A stretch of DNA of 64,000 nucleotides from Terebella lapidaria (Eukaryota; Annelida; Polychaeta; Terebellida; Terebellidae): the NCBI GenBank assembly GCA_949152475.1, contig OX424568.1, positions 18,451,667 through 18,515,666 of the forward strand. Direction: 5' to 3'. A model generated the notes under the pieces. It was not told the origin of the DNA. It was given only the letters and a program-made list of their open reading frames with translations, and made no database searches. Both the position numbers and the translations under genes were made by a program. This document shows, one piece after another, positions 1 through 13,129 of the stretch. Position 1 is the first letter of the stretch, and each line of letters opens with the position of its first letter.

Positions 1-309
1 TATTGCAGGCTTCATTTAAGGATAGTACATGATTTTTTTACCGCTATATACTGCATTTTATCCCCTCCCCCCCCGGGACTGCTGTTTTCGCGGGGCATGA
101 CGTGTGAGGCTTCTGCCTTGAAATTGTTTGAATCATAACTTAGAAAGTTGTCTAGATATCATCACTAATTTGGACAGCCAGTCAGAGTGTTGCAATATAA
201 ATGCTGATATTGGATTTGAGCTAATTTGAAAAAAATAAAATGGCCACTATGAGAGAAACAAACAAATCCCTGGTCACCGTATCTCTTTCATTTGTGTGTC
301 GAACCTCTG
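1..309. other. Unassigned sequence with a C-rich tract
   Basis: No coding signal. It holds a short C run (about 62-75) and otherwise AT-rich sequence leading into the LINE fragment. Confidence 0.5.
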
Positions 310-1830
310 GCAAAGGCATGCATATAAAATCCAAATATCAATGGCATCAAAGTGGATAAACAAGAATATGTCATAGGGCAGTATGCCGACGACACATTTC
401 TACCTTTAGATGGTACCGACAGATCACTGCACAGATCCATAGATCTACTGAAACAATTTTCACTTTGTTCGGGCTTAAAGCTAAATGTTGACAAAACAAA
501 CACCGTTTGGTTGGGAGTTAAGGCTGGGAGTAATAAAATATTGTGCCCAGATATTGGTTTGAAATGGACGGAAAATTTCACCTTATTAGGAATCCTTTTT
601 AATTCAAAACTGCCTGATATGGCCAAACTGAATTTGATGGAAAAAATGACAAAGATGAATGGAATAATTAATGTTTATCAGAGACAGAAACTATCATTGA
701 TGGGTAAGGTATGGTGATCAAAACACTCATTGTACCAATTTTCATACATGTTTTGTCCATTATTCCGTGCCCTCCAGGGGAGTTTTTTCACGATGTATAA
801 TAAAAGCATCGAGAATTTCTTATGGGATGGGGGAAAGTGAAAATTTCGTTGGACCAGCTTGCACAGGATATTGATAGAGGTGGCCTCAAGCTTACGAAGA
901 TTGGGGTACTTACTGATTCTTCAATGCTGTCTTGGGCAAAAAGAATGAGACATGTGAATGGTTATTGGCAAAAGCTGGGTAAAACGATAGCTGGTGAAAA
1001 AGACTTAAATCTGCTGTTATATTTGGATTTGCTTTCTTTAAAATTCCTTGCAAAAAACACTTTGGGTACATTTCGGAAACATTTTCTCCTAACCTGGGCT
1101 GATCCCAATAACGTGTATACTTTTGAAGTACCGGTATACAGAAGACCATTATGGAATTGTTATTTCATTGAAAATTGTAATTTTAAATATATCAAACAAA
1201 AGATTTATCCCAAAGGTTGTCATTTGCTGAGGGATATCTTTCATGTGAAAAACAGAAGTACTTCATCGTTTGTAGATTTCCATAAAAAGTTCAGATAGTC
1301 CAGATAAACTATTTGGATTACATAATCTTTGGTTCAATCTATTCCAACAAACTGGAAAAAAGGAATTTGTTCCATCTATTGATGACGGATCAAATATATA
1401 CGAGAATATGACGTTTTTGAAAAGGTATTAGGAATAAAAAGAGTATGCAATTTTATATACTGGAAGCTTATATAATTGAGAGGGAAAAATAACAACAGGA
1501 ACGCCCTTAAATGGTGTGAGTTTTTTCAAGAAACCTATGAACGAGATTAATGGGGTAAACTTTATTCTGTCTCACTCCAGGCTACAAGAGACTCCACTTT
1601 ATTTTTTTTTTCATTTCAATATAGATTGCTAGGGAGAATTTTGCCAACACAAGTACAATTAAAACTCTGGAAGATTAGTGATAATGACACGTGTGTGTCA
1701 TGTAAATCAGCCACTGAATCTTATGAACATCTGTTCTTCCAATGTCACGTTTCACAGGTATTAAGTAAATCATTAACTTCCTGGCTATTGCCGGAGTTTA
1801 ACTTTCAAATTGGTTAAATAACCAAAAAAT
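310..1830 (+). mobile_element. Decayed LINE fragment (L1/Tx1-like RT C-terminal half)
   Basis: Three collinear plus-strand blocks in different frames match the 3' half of an L1/Tx1-type LINE ORF2. The first (352-717) has the reverse-transcriptase catalytic motif QYADDT at about 379-396, followed by a GLKLNVDKT segment typical of the RT thumb border. The second (822-1298) has the conserved DIDRGGLKLTKI region. The third (1626-1817) has RILPTQVQLKLW followed by a C-x2-C...H-x4-C zinc-knuckle (SCKS, EHLFFQCH) typical of the zf-RVT tail. The 5' end (endonuclease and RT fingers) is missing. Several frame changes make it non-functional. The L1/Tx1 clade call rests on the zf-RVT tail and is moderate. 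Confidence 0.8.
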
Positions 1831-3269
1831 ATATGTTGTTAGGGATGGTGTATAACGTGGAATCTGAATCTGAATTTGCTAGTCTCTTCAATACACTGAT
1901 ATGGGTGTTTAAAAAATATATATGTAGATGTAAATGTTTACAAACCTGCCCGATTTTTTTATTGTCTGGAGACAGAAATAAGCAAAGATTATAACATTGA
2001 GAAATCTTGTAACTCCGAAAAAATGAGACGTAAATGGTGCCCGATTCTTCATAAATTTTATTTGTCCAATACTTTGCCAATGTTTACGTATGTGAGTGTA
2101 TATCTGCACTATTTATGTAACGCACTGCCTTGAGTGAGCACTAATACTGTAACGCACTGCTTCACTGCTTTGATTGCAATTTTTAAAAAATTCAAATTCA
2201 TTTTTTTTTGGCTGTTGGTAACTTGGTGTCGATTCAATAACTAGGAAAGATTTTGATACGTCACGTGTAACCAAATTTGGTAGATTCCACAATCCGTGTT
2301 GACTTTCAGCTACTTTGCATAAGCAAGATGGCCGCCATTGAAGAAGGCGGCAAGCATTCTTCAAATTCATCATTTTACTATTAGGAAAGTGTCCATTGAA
2401 TAACTAGGAAAGGTTTAAAATATTATTACCAAATTAGCCTTTCTAGAATGGTATTAAAGTCGGAATTAAACTTCTTTTATTAAACGGAATTAAAGGTCGT
2501 GCTTTTGTTGTTGGTATCATGTCCGTTCAATAACCTGAAACGTTTTTGAGATATCACCATCAAATGGAAAGGACGCTTGAAACAACGGTATTATATTTTG
2601 AGGCTGGTCGAAAATTTTAGTTAATTTACACAGGTAAGTTGCCCACAATCCCTGAAGAAAACATCAAATCTATGCTTCAACTGTATAGACGATGAACAAT
2701 CGTTAATGTGGATTGTGGAACGATATTGGCGTATTATCACCGAATCGATTTTGTGGCTGAAGGCTTGAAGCATTTCAATATAAACGACGGGGCTGAATTT
2801 TATGTAATTTGCATAAATAAAATAACTACTATAAGGAAAGCAGTAGAGGATGTGACCTATTGTGAAAAACGCGAAAGTTGACTTATAGACTATAGGCCTG
2901 AAAGATTGAGGTTATTCTGTACCCAATAGAAATAGTTACGATGCGTATGCATTATCAATAAATGTTATATGACTTGATAAGTTAAATGGTTGAGTTAATT
3001 TACCAGCTCAGTTAGAATGATTTTGAGATATCAAACTTTGTCACACATACACCACACTGTATATAAAGTTTTATACATACATTGTACAAGGAACTATATA
3101 CACAACACCAGAAATATCGAATGTTATGCCAAGGAAAATTAAGGTATATCTATAGCGAAAATGTTAAAGTAATTTACCAGTTACAGTTTTGAGTTACAGT
3201 GACCAGTTATTCTTTGAAGCTCTAAAATGGAAATAAGAAAAGCTTCAATATACTATATATTCAGCATTG
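1831..3269. other. Unassigned, with three spaced copies of a 25-30 bp word
   Basis: No coding signal. A degenerate word around TTCAATAACTAGGAAAG appears near 2229, 2394 and 2525, roughly 130-165 bp apart, suggesting an eroded tandem repeat. Downstream sequence is AT-rich and featureless. Confidence 0.4.
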
Positions 3270-5020
3270 GAAGAGAGAAAATGACAAATGCGAATCAGAT
3301 ATTTTAAAACAAATGGAATCGCTTGATCGAAGAAAGGGCAAGAATGTAAACTTACAGTCACAAATCGAAGCATTGCAACAAAACTTGCAGAATATAGAAA
3401 AGTGAAGTCACAAATGATAATTTCTAAAATACAACGGGCGAAAGAAGAGGAGAAACCTGAAAAAATACTTTGCTAATCTGGGAAAGAAAGAACGTTGGTG
3501 GAAGGATATTCATTGGAGAACCAGATGTTTTACTGAAAGAAAATAGAAAATGTTGTTTTATTTGTATACCTCTGGAGTTGAAAAGGAAATTAATAAAATA
3601 TTTAACAAATTCCTGGATCCGAATTTGATCAACAAGTTAACTCAAGATTTGGAAAAAATCATGTGAGGGGAATATGAAAAGAAACGAAATCAAAGAGGTG
3701 ATGAAATCGATGAAGAAATGGAAAACACCCGGTATAGACGGAATTCCAGTAGGATTTTATATTGTATTTTGGGATGATATAGGTAATGTTTTGATAGTAT
3801 TAATTAGGTTGGCTTTTGAAAAATGGAACTGTTCATTACGCAAAAGAGGAGATTAATAACATGTATTCCAAAAGGGGGTTAACCTAGGAAGTTTCTTAAA
3901 AATTGGAGACCCAATTTCATTCATTTCAATTTTGAATGTGGACCATGAAATATTCACTTCGGTTTTAGCAGCCCGAATGGAAGATGTATTGCCACATATC
4001 ATCGGCTCACACCAAAACGTATATTGAACAAAACATACATTTCGTGTTTGACTTAATCCAACATCTGAAGGACAACAAACAAGATCATATACTATCACTT
4101 ATCGATTTTGAAAAGGTATCTGATTCGATATATGATGGTCATGCATAAAAGTAAGGAAATTTTCAAAAAAACATATAGTTCTGGTCAAATGTTTATCAAA
4201 TGGTTTGATATAGTTTACAGAAATATCCCGGGTTGGTGTTATATAAACAATGACAATTACTCATAGTTTTTCGTGGATGTCGACAAAGTGATCTCATGTG
4301 ATCCCCGACAAAGGGATTCCCTTGCATGATTATTGGCAATAGAACCCCTGGCGCAATATATTTTTTTTTGGACAGGGGTCCATTTTGGCATACATGGAAA
4401 AAACAGGCCAATGCGAATGAAACTTTTCTTACACTGGATGGATGTGCACATTGCATGCAGACGTCACTGGGAACTTTGAAAGATATTGAACACGAATTCG
4501 GGCTTGAAAATTAATGTCGATAAATCTCAAGCCTTCAAATTGGGAAATTATAAGGCTGTGCCCAATTTTATAAATCACCATTTCTACAAATCTTTTAAAC
4601 TGCTTAGGTTTCATGCGACATCAAAGAAATGGACGGATTCGGAAAAAAGATAACAACCGTAAAAGCATCATTGGTACATATACATGTCAATCTCTAACTA
4701 TTAGTGGCAGAAAATCCGTCATCAATTTGTGTATTTTACCTTTGCTTGTTCTCGTTCTGACAGTATTACCAACGCCTGACCATATAGGTACACTAAATGA
4801 AATCCTCAGTAAATGGGGAGGAGGTGTTGTTGCTGATAATGTTCTATTTAGAGCCATTTTTTTTGTGGTGAGAAATAATACTACTACTTCTACTAATTCT
4901 TGAAAATAATGGCTGGAACCACTCTGAATGTTTTGCATTTAATGGGTCATTAATTGAAGGGTCTCAAGAATATCTAAGCTGAAAGATTTCAGACAGCTTC
5001 GAAGATGGGTGACCTTGGTT
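3270..5020 (+). mobile_element. Decayed LINE fragment (L1/Tx1-like RT N-terminal and central part)
   Basis: Plus-strand remnants follow LINE ORF2 order. A charged linker (about 3300-3480) ends in a Y/FFANLGKKERW-like block, the usual segment before the RT. At 3674-3856 lies the RT entry motif KWKTPGIDGIPVGFY, and at 3870-4110 an IPKGG...NWRP-like block in changing frames. At 4500-4530 there is a GLKINVDKSQ-like segment. Many frame interruptions are present. It complements the piece at 310-1830, but the order is wrong for one element, so this is a separate copy. Confidence 0.75.
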
Positions 5021-6936
5021 CATTTTTCAAAGTCACACTTGCCCTCCAATGTTGCCAATGTGGAAAAACACAATTTATGTTTTGAACGCGATAACTAACA
5101 AAGTTTTCGTCATGAAAATCATACTAGAGATGTGTATTGGGGAAGTCATATCCAGAAATCCAGTACAAGAGCGGAGCCTTAATCCTGCCCACAAACCATG
5201 CCCAGCGCGTGTTTCTCATGCAGCAATGTAACCCCGTGGAATGTGATAATTGCAACTCCTCCCCCCCCCCCCCTGTGGCGTGAAAGGTTGCTGCATCATG
5301 ACCGCTCAGTATAGTCGGCATTTTCATCCAGTTTTTGCATAAAGGGATTCCCTGCTTTCCGAAAATGCGATCGAAAGCGAGGTTACGTACCACAAGAAGA
5401 AAACTTTAAGGGAAAAGTAAACACTGGTAGATAGGGGGTAAAGTCGGACAGGGAGGGTAATGTCGGACACGGGGGTGTCGAATGTCGGACAACCGTGAAT
5501 GTTCCAAGAATACGCGTACATGCCCCGTGTCATAGAATTGGCGGCGTTTATGGTGCAACAACTGGAGGTACATGTTAAGACAGCAAAAAGAATATAATGG
5601 TAGAAATGAGGAAATTCCCGAAACTAAACACACAAGATGTAGATCGATCTGTCACTTTCAGAGTATTCTACATGTACATCTAAGGGTCTATACCTATAGT
5701 AGAGAAGGCAATATTGTGTACGGATATTATTTTTCCCTGCATATATTGTATTGATGAGATAAAACAGACACTCAAACAGACTAAAATGAATGGTAGTGCT
5801 CTATGTACATGTATCTGTTGATATCTGTTCACATTTCAATCAAAATTCATGAGCCTGAGGGTAAAGTGAATTTGTCTGAGGATGTGGATGGCGGCGTCAT
5901 TCCACATTCCACTCCATGACCGCAATCCAAACAAAGGCATTTTTTGCAGGCACTTTTGAAGTGTCCTCTAATAAATTAAAATCAATTGCTCATTTAAATA
6001 TTTCTGACTGTATATAGATCATCTTTGATAAAGAAAATATCATTTTTGTTCACACAAGGACAGTGCGAAGAAATACAAATTTCAATTTTTTTATTCTAGA
6101 AAGATCTACGTAGTGCAACACTTAATTCTCATTATGATACCACAGTTTTATTATAACTCTCAAACTTCTCTTCCACTATTGAGAATTTCCATATCATTGG
6201 AGAACCCTATTTCATATTTGATAGCAAATGAGCTGGGAATCCGCCTCGTACATTTGAATGGGCGGGACGTTATGACGTAGGTTATGTGTGGGTGGGGCAA
6301 TGTCGGACACCTGCTTAGAATAACTTGTGTGAGAAACATATGCTTCACCATCATGAAGACGGGGTGTCCTGATTCCTGCAAGAGCTTTTCAACTTTTTCT
6401 GATGAACATTGCCCTAATATAATTCCATAACACAAGTTATTTATAAATCTACAAACCAAAGTCACCTGAATCAAATTCGGTGACTCCCAATGATTTTCCC
6501 AAACAATCGCGTGCAGAAAGAAACATCCTGATGTCACAAAGGCTTCCACGATTTGATCAATATTTTATTCCCCTTTTGTTTTCGGGTTTGGATAATGTTT
6601 CTATTTCTTATAATAATATACATGACACAACGTGTACATTCTTGACTATTGTGCTATATTTATGACAATATGTATAGGTCAGCCCTGTGTCCGGAATTGC
6701 CCCACCCGTCCGACATTCGACGCCGTGACCCTAGTGTGGACGGGTTTATAAGACATTCGGCGACACTCCAGTAATGGGGTATACCTCTTTATCGGGGGTC
6801 GCCGAACTTTACAAAAACCATACACGATAATAAATATTTACTGGATGTATGCACTTCTGTTTGCATTAATGCATACAGGCTGCCTATCTTTCATCATTGT
6901 TCTTGTCGGCCAAACAGCCAGTACTACTACTGCAGG
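5021..6936. other. Unassigned; scattered GTCGGACA words
   Basis: No supported gene. The word AATGTCGGAC occurs near 5459 and 5484, again near 6300, and in inverted form near 6709-6725. This may be an eroded inverted-repeat element, but I cannot define its ends. There is a poly-C run at about 5262-5274. Confidence 0.35.
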
Positions 6937-7080
6937 GGCGGATCCAGGATTTTTGAATAGGGGGGGGGGGGGTGCTCTTCTTAAATGTACGTAATCTTGA
7001 AAAAGTGTGAGCGAGCGTAGCGAGCAAAGCCTTATGCGGTCTGGGGGTTTGGGGGGCGCCGTAAGCCCGCCGATAAATTT
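6937..7080 (+). mobile_element. Terminal fragment of a hAT-like repeat
   Basis: It begins CAGGGGCGGATCCAGGATTT and runs into a G tract and a GAGCGAGCGTAGCGAGC word. The same terminus, in inverted form, closes the element at 47870-50538. A CAGGGGCGG terminus resembles hAT elements; the assignment is tentative. Only one end is present. Confidence 0.5.
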
Positions 7081-7148
7081 TTGGAATTTAGTGTCTCTGA
7101 GATGGTTTCTAAAGCACTGTCCGGAATCCGTTTCGGCAGAGGATATTG

Positions 7149-7154
7149 GGAAAC
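7149..7154. repeat. 6-bp target duplication GGAAAC (left)
   Basis: GGAAAC lies immediately before TATGGTGG and recurs at 9569-9574 immediately after CCACCATA. A paralogous sequence without the element (minus strand, about 42310-43690) has a single GGGAAAC at this point. Confidence 0.8.
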
Positions 7155-9568
7155 TATGGTGGCTGATAGCGTCCATCTGACAATCTCGCTCCCTCGCGGC
7201 GAGAGAGCGAAGCGAGGTAGCGAAAGAGCGATACGAGCGCACGAGACAGCGATGCGAGGGAACGAGAGAGCGATACGAGGATGCGAGGGAGCGATGCGAG
7301 GGAGCGAGTGAGCGATAAGATAGTGACATAAATCCACCTCGCTTCCTCGCATCGTTCTCTCGCTCCCTCGCACTCTCGCTGTCTCGCATCGCTCTCTCGC
7401 TCTATCGCTTCGCTATCTCGCATCGTTCTCTCGTTCTCTCGCAATCTCGTTCTCTCGCTACCTCGCATCGCTCTCTCGCTTTCTCGCTCTCTCGTTCTCT
7501 CGCTCATTCGTTCTCTCGCAATCTCGTTCTCTCGCTACCTCGTGCTCTCGCTCTCTCGCTCCCTCGCTCTCTCGCAATCTCGTTCTCTCGCTACCTTGCA
7601 TCGCTCTCTCGTTCTCTCGTTCTCTCACTCTCTCGCTCACTCATTCTCTCGCAATCTCGTTCTCTCGCTACCTCGCATCGTTCTCTCGCTCACTCGTTCC
7701 TTCGTTTCCTCGTTCTCTCGCTCATATGACAGGTCACAATAAATTAATCCGTTCTAATGATAAATTTCTCGTTATCACGTTTTTTTTTTCTTTTGTTCAG
7801 ATGCTAATTTTTTATTCGTTACCACGATATTTTTCGCGCACACGAAAAATAATTACGTCCACTCTGCTGCATTAATATTTATACATGTATACCTACCAGT
7901 GAATGAATATGGTCAAATATTATTTATTTCATATGGTCAAATATGATCAGTTAATCCTTTACGGCAAAACTAATCTTCCTGTACATATTCAAGCGCAAAA
8001 CATATGACGTTCAATACCAAAACAACGATTTACATAAATTCCTTTATCAACATCAATAGATGTTTTTTTTTTGTACCATCTATTTACCTATATACCCCGC
8101 CCCTTCCCTTCGCACAACGCACACAATAACCGATGTCAACAAATTATATTTCGTGTTATTAAGAAAAAAATAAAATTATTTATTGAACGTTAATCATACA
8201 ACAATTTTGTGTCAATTGTGACCAAAAACAAAGTTGTAATTGAAGTGAAAGAATATATCTCCGTTCAAATAACATTCTGACATCGGAACTTACATGATAT
8301 TTCTGTAACTACTGATATTTATTGAATATTCTCAATCTGAAGAAAATATGTGAGGATTTTATGGTTAATTCTTATGTATTAATATTATAATTTCGTCGGA
8401 TTACATGTGTATTTTACAGGCCCTATATATCATATTTGTACATGGTTCAAGCATTAAGATTTCGCTGACGACATCTACAACACATACATATAATTTGCAC
8501 ATGCTCCGATCCTACAGCCCAGAAGATTGGGTAAGGGAGCCTGGTGAGTGGATAAGGCTCGCTACCACGTGACAGTGATATAACCGATGAGGTGACTTGC
8601 AGCTGATGAAGGTGTAGACTGGGTGGAGGGGGTGAGGCTAAGGCGGCTAGGTGGGAGGTGGTGGTTCACGGATGAGCATACAATACACGTACATGTACTT
8701 CAAATAGCACGATAATTATCACCGTTTATTGTGATATTATATCATAATAGAGCACGATATGGAATTGTAATTTTCGAAACAATATGGGACTCATATTGCA
8801 TAATTTTACAACTTATCGCCTATGCATACAGTGGTATTTCAAAGAATATACTGTTAAGTAGAAACTATGATGTAAGTTTAATCTATTTTCAATATCATCT
8901 ATTTTATATGTCCTATTTTTAGATGTCCTACAAGGAAACTGGTATGAAACAGGGGCGTGTCCAGGGAAGGGTGGGTACAGTCCGTACGTGCTCCTTCCTT
9001 TCCATTATTTCTGTACACGCCCATGAGCATTGTAATAGCACTGACCATGTCGAAACCTTCATCAATATCATTAAAATATTCACATAAAAATTAGCTTCGT
9101 AGATGAATGTACATGAACATACATGGTCGTATGTACGGTTATATTAGAACAAAAAAAATCATCGTGCGAGTTCTCAAAAGTGCGTTTTATTTGTCTGCTG
9201 AAATCTTTAGTTAGTTTCTGATATTGCATACCTAGTACATGGAAATTAGTTTCTGCATACGAGACAGTGAGGGAGCGAGAGAACGAGAGAGCGAGAGAAC
9301 GAGAGAGTGAGAGAGCGAGAGAACGAGGGAGCAAGAGAACGAGAGAGCGATGCGAGGAAGCGAAGTTGATCTATGTGAATATCGTATCGCTCACTCGTTC
9401 TCTCGCATCGCTCTCTCGCTACCTCGCATCGCTCTCTCGTTCCCTCGCATCGCTTCCTCGTTCCCTCGCATCGCTCTCTCTTGCACTCGCATCGCTCTTT
9501 CGCTGCCTCGCTTCGCTCTCTCGCCGCGAGGGAGCGAGATTGACAAATGGACGCTATCAGCCACCATA
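7155..9568. mobile_element. Fold-back non-autonomous DNA element, IS3EU-type ends
   Basis: The 2,414-bp element starts TATGGTGGCTGATAGCGTCC and ends with its reverse complement. The arms (about 7155-7450 and 9245-9568) continue as inverted tandem arrays of roughly 10-12 bp built around GAGCGATGCGAG and its complement. The left array extends asymmetrically to 7735. The interior (7740-9240) is AT-rich with no ORF of note. Termini TAT...ATA plus a 6-bp duplication match the features of the 12.2-kb element at 20257-32441, so I infer the same superfamily. It presumably depends on a transposase supplied in trans. Confidence 0.75.
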
Positions 9569-9810
9569 GGAAACGGTATTTTCCGTTGGGAAACGATATG
9601 TTCGATTGGGAACCGCCAAGCTACAAGGGGTTATGTGTTGTTTTCATCAATAAATATGAAAAAATAGGTGTAATCGTCAATCTGAAGAAAGACAAACATG
9701 GGCTAATGTTGTATAAAGTATTCAGTGTCGACCAAACCTGCTATACGTGATCACGCTGGGGAACCAGTCGGCTAAACCTGGTTTGGTCGGCGCATCCTAG
9801 GGTTTGCAAC
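9569..9810 (+). repeat. Dispersed repeat flanking the fold-back element
   Basis: Contains GGGAAACGATATGTTCGATT. The reverse complement of this block is found again at about 42180-42346, and its distal end (9748-9806) matches 35152-35222 inverted. It is the right half of the older repeat into which the fold-back element inserted; the left half is at about 7095-7154. Confidence 0.65.
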
Positions 9811-12371
9811 GAACGCCACGAACGAGACAGTCGCGACTCGAAAGCAAAATACTGACATCTATGATACAATAACGTACCATACCAAAATCACATTGCGCAG
9901 TATCGATAAGGATGCTCGTAAGTAGTTAACAGCGCACAGAATAGAGTGTGGTGATACAAGAAGTTGTGGAAAGCACAGTTCTGAGGCGAACACATTGTTG
10001 CAACGCTAAACCTGTAGGCAACGCTAAACCTGGGTATATAATCGTATTTTGAATTATGTACACTGCGACAGGCCATTCATGAGTAAATGTAACGTATGTA
10101 TGTAGCCTACGCAATAAGTTATTGCCCTGCTCATTCTTGGGCATTTGGACATTCTCGGGGATGTCCAGTTTGCCCATGACAATCTTGGAATATGAAAAAT
10201 ATTTACACGAGACCACAACTCGTGTGAAATGCCCTACATTATTTTCGTGTGAAATGCCATATATATTTTTTCCCGATCTCGCACATACACGCATGGATGC
10301 ATTCTGCGCGTGAAAACATATAGACGCGTGCGCGTATGTGGGTTATCGCGCAGACGTCGTTTTGTCCACCAGACGGCACTCCGAAGCACCCGTCTTTGTA
10401 ATAACCGATTCTCTGGTCCCCTGAATCAGGGGACAGTGTCAATGCGCGGCAACAAATAGTCCGTATTAATGCGCGTTTTGTAAACACGTTTTGAGCAGTC
10501 ATGCCTCAGCCATGGATTTTTCGGAGGCACTATAGATTGCCACGGACACCGCTACGCGAGTTGTTTTATCACAATCTCTTAAAAAAATGTATAGTTTTCG
10601 ACAATATGTCCTGTCTGTAACAAAATATCACAAACATTCAAACTTGCTTCGATTCATAGAGGCATCCATATTGGAACTATTTTCGGTATCCCAGAATGCA
10701 AAGGACGAATTGTGTGAAAGACGGGTGCTGGAGCGCCGCCTTTCGTGAAAATGGCGCAGACGTGAATGCGGGCGAACGCGCATGCGCGTGTATATGCGAC
10801 ATTTTTCAGGTGTAAAATCTCGCACTGTCGAGCAAAAACGCGCACTTGTGTATGTAAAAACGCGCACTCACGTATAATAATTGTGTAATACATGTAGTGC
10901 TCGTGAACATGAGTATGGGAGCGTGATCTGGAAAATACTCTAAGCTATGTTAGCCTACACTTGGTGTAATCCAGACATGGGGCATTTAACTTGAAAAATT
11001 AGTCAGGCCTAAGTTAAGATAATCTGTCATTTTTAGGAACTTAACTCAGTTTTCAATTTTGCATTCAGCCCTTTGCCGTCCCCACAACTCATTCCACCCC
11101 CGCCCCTCCGTCCCCCACCTCCCCCACTCGGCCGCCCTACCTCCCTGATCCAGTGCATTTCATCACCCCTCCAGTCCAGTCCCACTCACCACCCGCTGTA
11201 AAAACAAGATGACCGAATAAACTGAAAACATTAGTTTAACCTAATTTGTCCGCATGATCTGAGGATTGATCACAAACAAAAAGACTCTGTGTATGAAGCT
11301 TGGTGGGAAATGTACTTAATGTTTGATAATTTGCTGGGATATCATAAATCAAGTTAATCTGGTGATAACATCAGACTCAGTAGGGCCCTAATTGCCCATG
11401 TATCCATTTGATTGTAATGTAGATGTAATTGTTTGTGTGGTATAAGTTTTGATAAGATAAGATACATGGCCAACACATTTAGTATGTGGCTGTCCGTAAC
11501 ATCTGGAACTGAGGGAAACCGTGTAGGTGATCTTTTATTGTCTAGATTTTTCAAAGACGAAAAAATTGAAATAATATCTGGGCAAAATCTATATCCCATG
11601 CAACCAAATGAAAGGTCAGAATATCACCACTGCAATTGATAAACCTTTGAAATTAATCAAAAGTTAATCGTATTTCAATTGAAATCTGGTCAAAGTTAAA
11701 CAAAAACTAATGCAATCTAAGTAAGTAAACTTTATATTTGAAAATTAATTGAATAACCTAATCAAAAGTTAATAGTTTTTCTAATTCTGATTAAAATTAA
11801 ACAAAAACTATAACTCAATCTAATTAAGTTAACTTAATCGAAAATTAATGATTAAGTTAGCTTAATCGCCCAATGTCTAGTGTAATTTCGTACATTTTTT
11901 GGTGATAAACACGCTTCCCGCTAAATTTCAGGAGAAAAAAGACTAAAACTATATGCGTAAATAGGGCTTTCTAATGAAGTTCATTCGTAATATTGATGTT
12001 ATTATGCACAGGCCTCTATGCGCGTGTTAATAATATAATTGTTGACCCAGATAACGAACACAACAAACACAACGCTCTAAGATACGCTGCAAACTTACAA
12101 ATAATCTTTTTTAAAAAATCATGGAACTCCCTTCAATAATTTTATTTCCGAATAAACCTCATTGACACGACAATAAAATCTATGCCTTTTAATTATAAAC
12201 GAACCTCTATAAATATATTTTGACAGAATATACAGTTCTCGAAAAATGCATCGTAAAAACGGCTCTGAGTGGCACCAGACGATGAGTCGGTTGGGGCGAT
12301 CTGGGCAAGAAACCAGGATGGCGTAGGGTGAACAAACGCGCAAGGAGAGCGCCAACAAAATTCACGCCATC
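9811..12371. other. Unassigned, mostly featureless
   Basis: No coding signal I trust. GCAACGCTAAACCTG occurs twice around 10000-10033. A C-rich stretch lies at 11090-11190. At 11640-11880 two units of roughly 110 bp containing AATCAAAAGTTAAT form a short degenerate tandem repeat. Confidence 0.35.
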
Positions 12372-12944
12372 TATACTCGGATTTTTCTAACTCGTTTACA
12401 CAGTTTTTCGCTAATATTTTTGTGATGCTTAACGCTATCGTTCTATAACTTGGCATACTTCACCTGAGAATCAAGCGGAAATTTTCTACCAAATTTCAGA
12501 CAGCTATCGAGAAAATTAAAAAAGTTGGCAATCTACCCCAGTGTTAAATTTAGCCCTATTATTTAGTTTCTGGGCCCGCACACAATTTTGTGCATTTATT
12601 CGGTTTTGTAGCAGAGTAATGTTTCAAAATCAACATGATTGTTGAAAATACACCCCAGTGTATCTTCTGGTTCAAAATGACAAGAATATTTCGAATCCTG
12701 ATGGATGTAAACAGGACCAATTCCTCGAATATGCTCAGATCCTCGAGATCCCGTTTTGGGCTGAAATTTAACATTGAGGTAGATTGCCAACTTTTTCTAT
12801 TTTCGAGATAGCTGTCTGAAATTTGGTAGAAAATTGCCGTTTGAACCCTAGGTGAAGTATGCCAAGTTATAGAACGATAACATTCACCATCACAAAAATA
12901 TTAGCGAAAAACAGTGTAAACGAGTTAAAAAAAATCCGAGTATA
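12372..12944. mobile_element. Fold-back MITE with about 170-bp arms
   Basis: The arm at 12372-12541 starts TATACTCGGATTTTT and is repeated in inverted orientation at 12776-12944, with high but imperfect identity (both contain ACTTGGCATACTTCACCT and TTTCAGACAGCTATC, read in the left-arm sense). The spacer is about 235 bp. I could not find a clean target duplication at the ends I chose. The interior has no coding potential. Confidence 0.75.
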
Positions 12945-13129
12945 AATGAACTCAGATATACATGTTCCTTGTAATTTATCCGTATCGTGCAAAGCCAATC
13001 CAAGTATTACCTGTAAGACTTGTGTCTTTTGATAAGTAGGCCTAATAAATAAAAGGTCTGGACAGCAGTAGGCCAGTAGAGCTGAATCACCTTTTTGTCT
13101 ATTGTATTGATATGTCTAATTTGGTTATG

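Noticed and set aside
7080-7740. Frames rich in Arg, Glu and Ser on both strands, also at 9267-9569
   Set aside because: They translate the GAGCGATGCGAG mini-repeat arrays of the fold-back element's arms; the same peptide style appears in several frames.
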